Below, in pieces: positions 30,533 to 35,187 of a DNA stretch of 35,187 bases; position 1 is the first letter of the stretch, and each line of letters opens with the position of its first letter. The notes below the pieces were generated by a model. It was not told the DNA's origin and searched no databases. It was given only the letters and a program-made list of their open reading frames with translations. The stretch spans positions 1 to 35,187 of the forward strand of contig JACRDA010000106.1 in the NCBI GenBank assembly GCA_016212965.1, read 5' to 3'. This stretch comes from Myxococcales bacterium. GTDB taxonomy: Bacteria; Myxococcota_A; Polyangia; Polyangiales; Polyangiaceae. The translations under genes and the position numbers were made by a program.

Positions 30533-31510
30533 GTGCTCGACGCGAACGGCAACGCAGACTCCGGGGTGGCGACGCTCGACGCCACCCTGTCCCCGGGCGA
30601 CGAGCCCCTCTCCGAGCGACGCGGCGGCTCGTCGGGTCGCCAGGGGGCCCTCGCCGCGGTCGCCGACCTGTGTCGCCTGGCGAAGCCGCGCATCACGCTC
30701 ATGGTGCTCGTGACGGCGCTCGGCGGGATGTTCCTCGCGGCGCGTGCCACCGCGGTGGCGCTCGACTGGCGCGCGGTCCTGGAGGCGCTAGGCGGCATCG
30801 GCGCGGTCGTCGGCGGCGCGAACGCGCTCAACATGTACCTCGAGCGTCACTCGGACGCCCTCATGGAGCGCACCCGAGACCGGCCGCTGCCGGCCGGACG
30901 CCTGCGCCCCGCGACGGCGCTCGGCTTCGGCCTCGCCCTCGCGCTCTCGGCCCTGGTCGCGCTCGGTCTCGTCACGAACGCCGTGACGACGGCGCTCGCC
31001 ACGCTGGCGCTCGGGCTCTACGTGCTCGTCTACACTCCGCTCAAGCGCCACACCGACTTCGCGCTGCTCATCGGCGCCGTCCCGGGGGCCATGCCGCCGC
31101 TGCTCGGCTGGACCGCCGTGACGGGGCAGGTTGGCGCGGCGGGCCTGGGGCTCTTCGGCGTGCTGTTCTTCTGGCAGCTGCCGCACTTCATCGCGATCGC
31201 CGTGCTGCGCTGCGACGACTACGTCCGCGCCGGGATCCGCGTGCTGCCAGCGGTCCGCGGCGCGCGCCAGGCGCGGTGGTACGCCGTGGCCTACCTCGCA
31301 CCGCTGTACGGCGTGTCGCTCGCCCTCGCGCCGCTCGGCCTGGCCGGCCCCGTGTACGTCGGAACCGCGACCTTCCTCGCCGCCGGCTCGCTCTACGCGG
31401 CGCTCCGCGGCTTCGGCGCGCCTGGTCCGATGCGCTGGGCACGGTCGCTGTTCGTGGCCTCGCTCGTCTACCTACCGTTGCTCATGGCCGCGGTGATGGT
31501 CGGCTGGTGA
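30533..31510 (+). CDS. ctaB: Heme O synthase (protoheme IX farnesyltransferase)
   Basis: The product is 325 aa from GTG 30533; an in-frame TTG at 30455 would add 26 residues of low-complexity sequence and is less likely. UbiA-type prenyltransferase with about nine membrane spans. Motif 1 is N-x7-D-x2-M-x-RT-x2-RPL (Asn100, Asp108, Met111 to Leu119), binding Mg-diphosphate. The second conserved loop is YTPLKRHTDFALLIGAVPG, and FFWQLPHFIAIA is a third CtaB hallmark. It adds a farnesyl group to heme B to make heme O for heme-copper oxidases. The C-terminal TGA overlaps the SCO start (GTGA at 31507-31510), so translation is coupled. The oxidase subunits are not in the window. Confidence 0.95.
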   Translation: MLDANGNADSGVATLDATLSPGDEPLSERRGGSSGRQGALAAVADLCRLAKPRITLMVLVTALGGMFLAARATAVALDWRAVLEALGGIGAVVGGANALNMYLERHSDALMERTRDRPLPAGRLRPATALGFGLALALSALVALGLVTNAVTTALATLALGLYVLVYTPLKRHTDFALLIGAVPGAMPPLLGWTAVTGQVGAAGLGLFGVLFFWQLPHFIAIAVLRCDDYVRAGIRVLPAVRGARQARWYAVAYLAPLYGVSLALAPLGLAGPVYVGTATFLAAGSLYAALRGFGAPGPMRWARSLFVASLVYLPLLMAAVMVGW

Positions 31511-32211
31511 CCGGGCACGATCCGATGGCCCACGCGCCGGAGCTCGCGCTCGGCACGCCCGCTGCAGCGACACCGCCTGTCGACGGCGGCGACACGCCGG
31601 GAGCCGCGGGGCGCCGGCTGCGCGCGCTCGTCCTGGTCGTCGCCGTCCTGACGTTCGCGCTCTCGGTCGGGGCGGCCTTGCTCCTCCGGCCGCGCGCTCC
31701 GCCCCTCGAGGTGCTCGGCCAACTGCCGGTGTACCGGCTCGAGGATCAGCGCGGGCAGGCGTTCGGGACGGACGAGCTCCGGGGCAAGGTCTACGCCGCG
31801 GCCTTCTTCTTCACGTCGTGCCCGACCGTCTGCCCCCGCATCTCGAGCGCCATGGCCGCGGTGCAGGCGCGCTCCGAGGGGCTCGGGGAGGCCTTCCACC
31901 TCGTGTCGTTCACGGTCGACCCCGACAACGACACGGTGGAGGTCCTCGCCGACTACGGGCGCGAGTACCGCGCCGACCCGGCGCGCTGGACCTTCCTGCG
32001 CGGCGACCAGCCGGCGCTCATGCGGGTCGTCGTGGACGGCTTCAAGCTCGCGATGGGCAAGGAGCCCGGCGGGCCGTCGGCGATCTTCCACAGCGAGAAG
32101 CTCGTCCTCGTGGATCAGGGCGGTCGCATCCGCGGCTACTACGAGGCCACGGATGCGGGCGGCGAGGCGCTGGTCGGCGCTGCGGCGCGCCTGGTCGACG
32201 AGGCCGAGTGA
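31507..32211 (+). CDS. SCO1/SenC copper chaperone
   Basis: The product is 234 aa from GTG 31507, overlapping the ctaB stop by four bases; ATG 31525 is a possible alternative. One N-terminal membrane span (about 38-60) anchors a thioredoxin-like periplasmic domain. The copper site is Cys105-Pro-Thr-Val-Cys109 plus His195 (IFHSEKL), exactly the SCO ligand set. VDPDNDTVEVLADYG is the usual SCO helix start. It delivers copper to the CuA site of cytochrome oxidase or reduces it. The stop overlaps the cytochrome start by GTGA (32208-32211). Together with ctaB it indicates assembly of an aa3/ba3-type oxidase encoded elsewhere. Confidence 0.94.
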   Translation: MTGHDPMAHAPELALGTPAAATPPVDGGDTPGAAGRRLRALVLVVAVLTFALSVGAALLLRPRAPPLEVLGQLPVYRLEDQRGQAFGTDELRGKVYAAAFFFTSCPTVCPRISSAMAAVQARSEGLGEAFHLVSFTVDPDNDTVEVLADYGREYRADPARWTFLRGDQPALMRVVVDGFKLAMGKEPGGPSAIFHSEKLVLVDQGGRIRGYYEATDAGGEALVGAAARLVDEAE

Positions 32212-33275
32212 CCGGCGGGGGCCGCGCGGCGGTCGCGGGCCTCGGGCTCGCCGCCGCGACCCTGGCGGCCTGCCCGCGCGAGCGCCCCGGCTGGGCCGAA
32301 CGGCCGTTCGAAGCGGAGGTCGTGCTCGCGGACGGCACGGTGCTCGAGCTCCCCACGCTCGAGGCGGGACGTCGGTCGTACCTGCGCCACTGCTACGGCT
32401 GCCACGGGCTCGACGGGGACGGGCAGGGGCCGGTCGCGGCGGGTCTGCGTCCGCCGCCGCGCGACCTCCGGCGCGCGGTCTTCAAGTTCGGCGGCGTGAC
32501 ACGTCAGGCGCTGCTCACGGACGACGACCTCGCCCGCATCGTGCGCGACGGGCTCGCCGGAACGGCGATGCTGGGGCGGGACCTGCCGGACGCGGAGGTC
32601 GGTGCGCTCGTCGCGTTCGTGAAGACCTTCCCCGCGCCGCCCTGCGACCGAGCGCGGCGCGGCGCGGGGACCTGTCGGGCCGAGGCCGAGGCCCACCCCG
32701 AGGGCGCGCCGAATCGCTGGCGCGCCCGCCGCGAGGAGGGGTCGCTCTCCGGGCAGGCGCGCTTCCCGGTCGGCGAGCCCATCGCCGCTCCCGAGGACCC
32801 CTGGCGAGGGCGCGAGGGCGACGCCCGCGAGCGGGGCAAGCTCCTCTACCACGCGCGCGCCGGATGCGACGCCTGTCACCCGGCCTACGTGACGCGCGCC
32901 GAGTACGCCGCGCTGTCGATCCAGAGTGAGGGCGCGCCGAAGTCGAGCTACCGAGACGACATGTACCGCCCCGCGGTGCGCCCCGCCGCGGACAACGAGT
33001 TCGGCGTCGACGTGGCGCCCCCGGACTTCACGCGCGACCGGCTGCGCTCCGTGCGCGACGACCGCGAGCTCGACGACCTCTACGTGCGCATCGCGGCGGG
33101 GGTCGGCGGCGGTCTCATGCCGTCCTGGCTCGAGTCAGCGGAGCTCGCCGTCCGGCCCGGCGAGACGCCGAGCGAGCTCATCTACGCGCTCGCGCACTAC
33201 GTGAGCTCGCTGTGCGAGCTGCGCGGGACCGAGGGGGCCGACGCCCTGTGGCGCGACCTCGCAGCGCAGCCGTGA
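32208..33275 (+). CDS. Diheme cytochrome c lipoprotein
   Basis: The product is 355 aa from GTG 32208, four bases into the SCO stop. Lipobox LAAC with Cys22 follows a short hydrophobic stretch, so the protein is an outer- or inner-membrane-anchored periplasmic lipoprotein. Two CxxCH heme sites are visible: CYGCH (62-66) in domain 1 and CDACH (220-224) in domain 2. Candidate distal Met ligands include GTAMLG (domain 1) and GGLMPSW (domain 2). The two domains are joined by a charged linker of about 90 residues with Arg/Glu-rich sequence. It probably passes electrons to the oxidase whose cofactors ctaB and SCO supply. The arrangement resembles cytochrome c partners of oxidase clusters, but I see no close named family. 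Confidence 0.9.
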   Translation: MTGGGRAAVAGLGLAAATLAACPRERPGWAERPFEAEVVLADGTVLELPTLEAGRRSYLRHCYGCHGLDGDGQGPVAAGLRPPPRDLRRAVFKFGGVTRQALLTDDDLARIVRDGLAGTAMLGRDLPDAEVGALVAFVKTFPAPPCDRARRGAGTCRAEAEAHPEGAPNRWRARREEGSLSGQARFPVGEPIAAPEDPWRGREGDARERGKLLYHARAGCDACHPAYVTRAEYAALSIQSEGAPKSSYRDDMYRPAVRPAADNEFGVDVAPPDFTRDRLRSVRDDRELDDLYVRIAAGVGGGLMPSWLESAELAVRPGETPSELIYALAHYVSSLCELRGTEGADALWRDLAAQP

Positions 33276-33297
33276 GCGTGGATCTCGCTTCGCGCGA

Positions 33298-33426
33298 GGG
33301 CTTCAGGCTCCAGACTACGGGCTTCAGGCGGAAATCCGCGCGCTCGTGACTGGCGGGAGATTCACCAGGAGGGTGAGCTCGTGGCGGACCCAGAGGCGCG
33401 ACTATCCGGCCTGGAGCCTGGAGCCC
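33298..33426. repeat. 129-bp element with 18-bp inverted ends
   Basis: Left end 33298-33315 (GGGCTTCAGGCTCCAGAC) and right end 33409-33426 are inverted repeats matching at 16 of 18 positions. GGGCTTCAGGC is also directly repeated at 33319-33329, and a GCGG/CCGC hairpin lies at 33328-33339. No gene is seen between the cytochrome c gene and the convergent sigma-54 activator gene. It may be a dispersed repeat and/or two-way terminator. Confidence 0.55.
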
Positions 33427-33475
33427 GTCGCCCGGAGCCTCGCGCCCGGCGCGAAATCCAGGCTGAGCGCGGGGG

Positions 33476-35187
33476 TCACCGGCCGCTCGGCACCGCGAGC
33501 CGGCGCATCATCTTGTGCAGGCCGAAGCGCGACAGGCCGAGGAGCTTCGCGGCCTGCGTCTGGTTGCCGGACGTGCGCCGCAGCGCCTCGGAGAGCAGGC
33601 TCGCCTCGAGCCGGTCGACGCGCAGCCGCACGTCCAGGCCGAGCTCCACGGGCTCGCCTACCGGGGCCAGCGACAGGTGCGCGACGTCGATGCGCTCGTC
33701 GCAGAGCACCAGCGCGCGGCGGATCTCGTTCTCGAGCTGGCGCACGTTGCCGGGCCAGGGCTGCTCCTGGAGCCGTGCGAGCGCCGCGGGCGTGACCTCG
33801 ATCGTGCGGCCGGCGTGCTTGTGCACCAGGTGCGCGACGAGCAGCGGGATGTCCGTCGGGCGCTCGCGCAGGCTCGGGATCGCGATGCTGATGACGTCGA
33901 GGCGGTAGTAGAGGTCCTGGCGGAAGCGCTCCTCGGCCACGAGCCGCTCGAGGTCGCGGTGCGTGGCGGCGACGATGCGCACGTCCACGCGTCGGGCGCG
34001 CTCGCTGCCCACGGGACGCACGAGACCGTCCTCGAGCACGCGCAAGAGCTTGGTCTGCATGCCGAGGCTCATCTCCCCGATCTCGTCGAGGAACAGCGTG
34101 CCGCCGTGCGCCGCCTCGAATAGACCGACGCGCGCCGCGTAGGCGCCGGTGAAGGCCCCGCGGGCGTGCCCGAAGAGCGCCGACTCGAGCAGGGTCTCCG
34201 GCAAGGCGCCGCAGTTCTCGCTGACGAAGGGGTGGCCGGCGCGCGCGCCGTGCCGATGGATGGCGCGCGCCACGAGCTCCTTGCCGCTGCCGCTCTCGCC
34301 GCGCAAGAGCACCGGCACGTCGGTGCCCGCCACGCGATCGACCACGGCGAGCATGCGGCGCACGGGCTCGCTCTCCCCGACGATCTCGGGGTAGCGGTGC
34401 CGCGTCGGGCGATGCCCGACGGTGCGGGCCAGCTCGCGCTCCGCGACGTCGAGGGCCGTCTCCTTCTGCGCCAGGAGCTGCTCGAGCTCGCGCCCGGTGC
34501 GCTCGGCGCGACGCACCGCTCGGCGCAGGCGCACCTCGGTCATGGCGTCGGAGATGGCGAGCGCCGCGACGGGAGCCACGGCCTGGGCCCAGGCGACCTC
34601 CCGCGCACCGAAGGTCCCGGCGCGCATGCGATCGTCGAGGTACGCGACCCCCACCACCTCGCCACGCGCGGCGAGCGGCAGCGCCAGCACGCTCCGCAGC
34701 TGCAGCGCGTGCGCGCTCTGGTGGCTCGTGCCGAGCTCGTGCATCGCGTCCACCGCGACGACGGGCTCGCCGGTCGCGAGCGCCCGCTCGGCGAGGCTCT
34801 GCGAGAGCGCGATCTGGTCGCGCGCGAGGTGGTCGCGCGCGATGTTACGCGCGGCGCGCGGCACCAGGACTCCGCGCGGGTTGCGCAGCAGCATCAGCCC
34901 CCGCTCCGCGCCGGTCCAGCTGAGCAGCACGTCGAGCACGCGGTCGAGCAGGAGGCCGAGGCGGCGCCGCTCCCCGAGCGCGCGCACGAGCTCGCGCAGC
35001 TCGACGGACGGCTCGCCGACCGGGGTGCCGTCCTCCGGGCTCGCGCCCGCGAGCCAGGCGGACCGACGCGCCGCCCGGGCAGCGTCCGACCCGAGCCCCG
35101 AAAGCACGCGGGCCGCGACCTCCCGCCGCACGGCCTCGAGCCGCGCGAGTGCCGCGGTGTCGCCGAGGCGAGCGGCGAGGCGGGCAC
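33476..35187 (-). CDS. GAF-type sigma-54 activator, 5' end beyond window
   Basis: The frame is open to the right edge without a stop, so the start lies outside; GTG 35131 is only an internal candidate. Numbering from it, a GAF-like sensor domain spans about 50-195 ([20 protein letters not shown]), followed by a coiled-coil linker (205-240). The AAA+ domain has Walker A GESGSGKE (278-285), an intact GAFTGA loop (325-330) and Walker [13 protein letters not shown] Fis-type HTH lies at about 510-548 ([13 protein letters not shown]). It should bind enhancers and open sigma-54 promoters in response to a small ligand or signal at the GAF domain. More N-terminal domains are possible. A 200-bp convergent gap separates it from the cytochrome c gene. 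Confidence 0.93.
   Translation of the reverse strand, partial: ARLAARLGDTAALARLEAVRREVAARVLSGLGSDAARAARRSAWLAGASPEDGTPVGEPSVELRELVRALGERRRLGLLLDRVLDVLLSWTGAERGLMLLRNPRGVLVPRAARNIARDHLARDQIALSQSLAERALATGEPVVAVDAMHELGTSHQSAHALQLRSVLALPLAARGEVVGVAYLDDRMRAGTFGAREVAWAQAVAPVAALAISDAMTEVRLRRAVRRAERTGRELEQLLAQKETALDVAERELARTVGHRPTRHRYPEIVGESEPVRRMLAVVDRVAGTDVPVLLRGESGSGKELVARAIHRHGARAGHPFVSENCGALPETLLESALFGHARGAFTGAYAARVGLFEAAHGGTLFLDEIGEMSLGMQTKLLRVLEDGLVRPVGSERARRVDVRIVAATHRDLERLVAEERFRQDLYYRLDVISIAIPSLRERPTDIPLLVAHLVHKHAGRTIEVTPAALARLQEQPWPGNVRQLENEIRRALVLCDERIDVAHLSLAPVGEPVELGLDVRLRVDRLEASLLSEALRRTSGNQTQAAKLLGLSRFGLHKMMRRLAVPSGR

Overview
The window is very GC-rich chromosomal DNA. Codons end mostly in G or C, and GTG starts are common. 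Eukaryote-like Ser/Thr kinases with an N-terminal zinc ribbon, FHA- and GAF-type sigma-54 activators, Ala/Ser-rich lipoproteins and a BamA with a Pro-rich leader all point to a myxobacterium (Myxococcota, probably Polyangia-like). That placement is an inference from gene content; there is no rRNA here. I see no IS element, phage gene, tRNA or CRISPR.

Layout. 1-6.6 kb (minus strand): gyrA, then a Ser/Thr kinase whose stop overlaps the start of a TPR-type membrane protein (ATGA), then an unknown gene leaving the left edge. 6.65-9.6 kb (plus): a large single-pass membrane protein of unknown function and a SohB/SppA-type serine protease. 9.9-11.9 kb (minus): a second Ser/Thr kinase with an extracytoplasmic domain. 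12-13.9 kb (plus): an unknown lipoprotein and a cyclophilin-type prolyl isomerase. 14.1-16.7 kb (minus): bamA. 17-21.5 kb (plus): parC-parE, topoisomerase IV. 21.7-24 kb (minus): an RRM RNA-binding protein and an FHA sigma-54 activator. 24.1-25 kb (plus): a nitrilase-family amidase. 25.06-25.5 kb (minus): a small AraC-type regulator. 25.8-29.5 kb (plus): a divergent ligA, a YbjN-like protein and a polytopic membrane protein. 29.5-33.3 kb (plus): a copper/heme cluster of cupredoxin lipoprotein, heme O synthase (ctaB), SCO copper chaperone and diheme cytochrome c lipoprotein, the last three joined by GTGA overlaps. 33.5 kb to the right edge (minus): a GAF sigma-54 activator, truncated by the window.

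Functional themes are DNA topology and joining (gyrA, parC, parE, ligA), envelope biogenesis (bamA, prolyl isomerase, SohB), respiratory copper/heme handling, and signalling (two kinases, two sigma-54 activators, one AraC protein).

The most interesting unexplained signal is between genes. Three of the five convergent gene junctions (13997-14092, 21503-21716, 33298-33426) each hold a different small element bounded by imperfect inverted repeats with further internal hairpins. These look like non-autonomous, MITE- or REP-like elements, or a set of bidirectional terminators. A second theme is that several genes have a -10-like box only 6-12 bases before the start codon and no Shine-Dalgarno, suggesting leaderless or very short-leader mRNAs. 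A third is that both topoisomerase A subunits carry non-serine residues (Leu in GyrA, Val in ParC) at the main quinolone-contact position.
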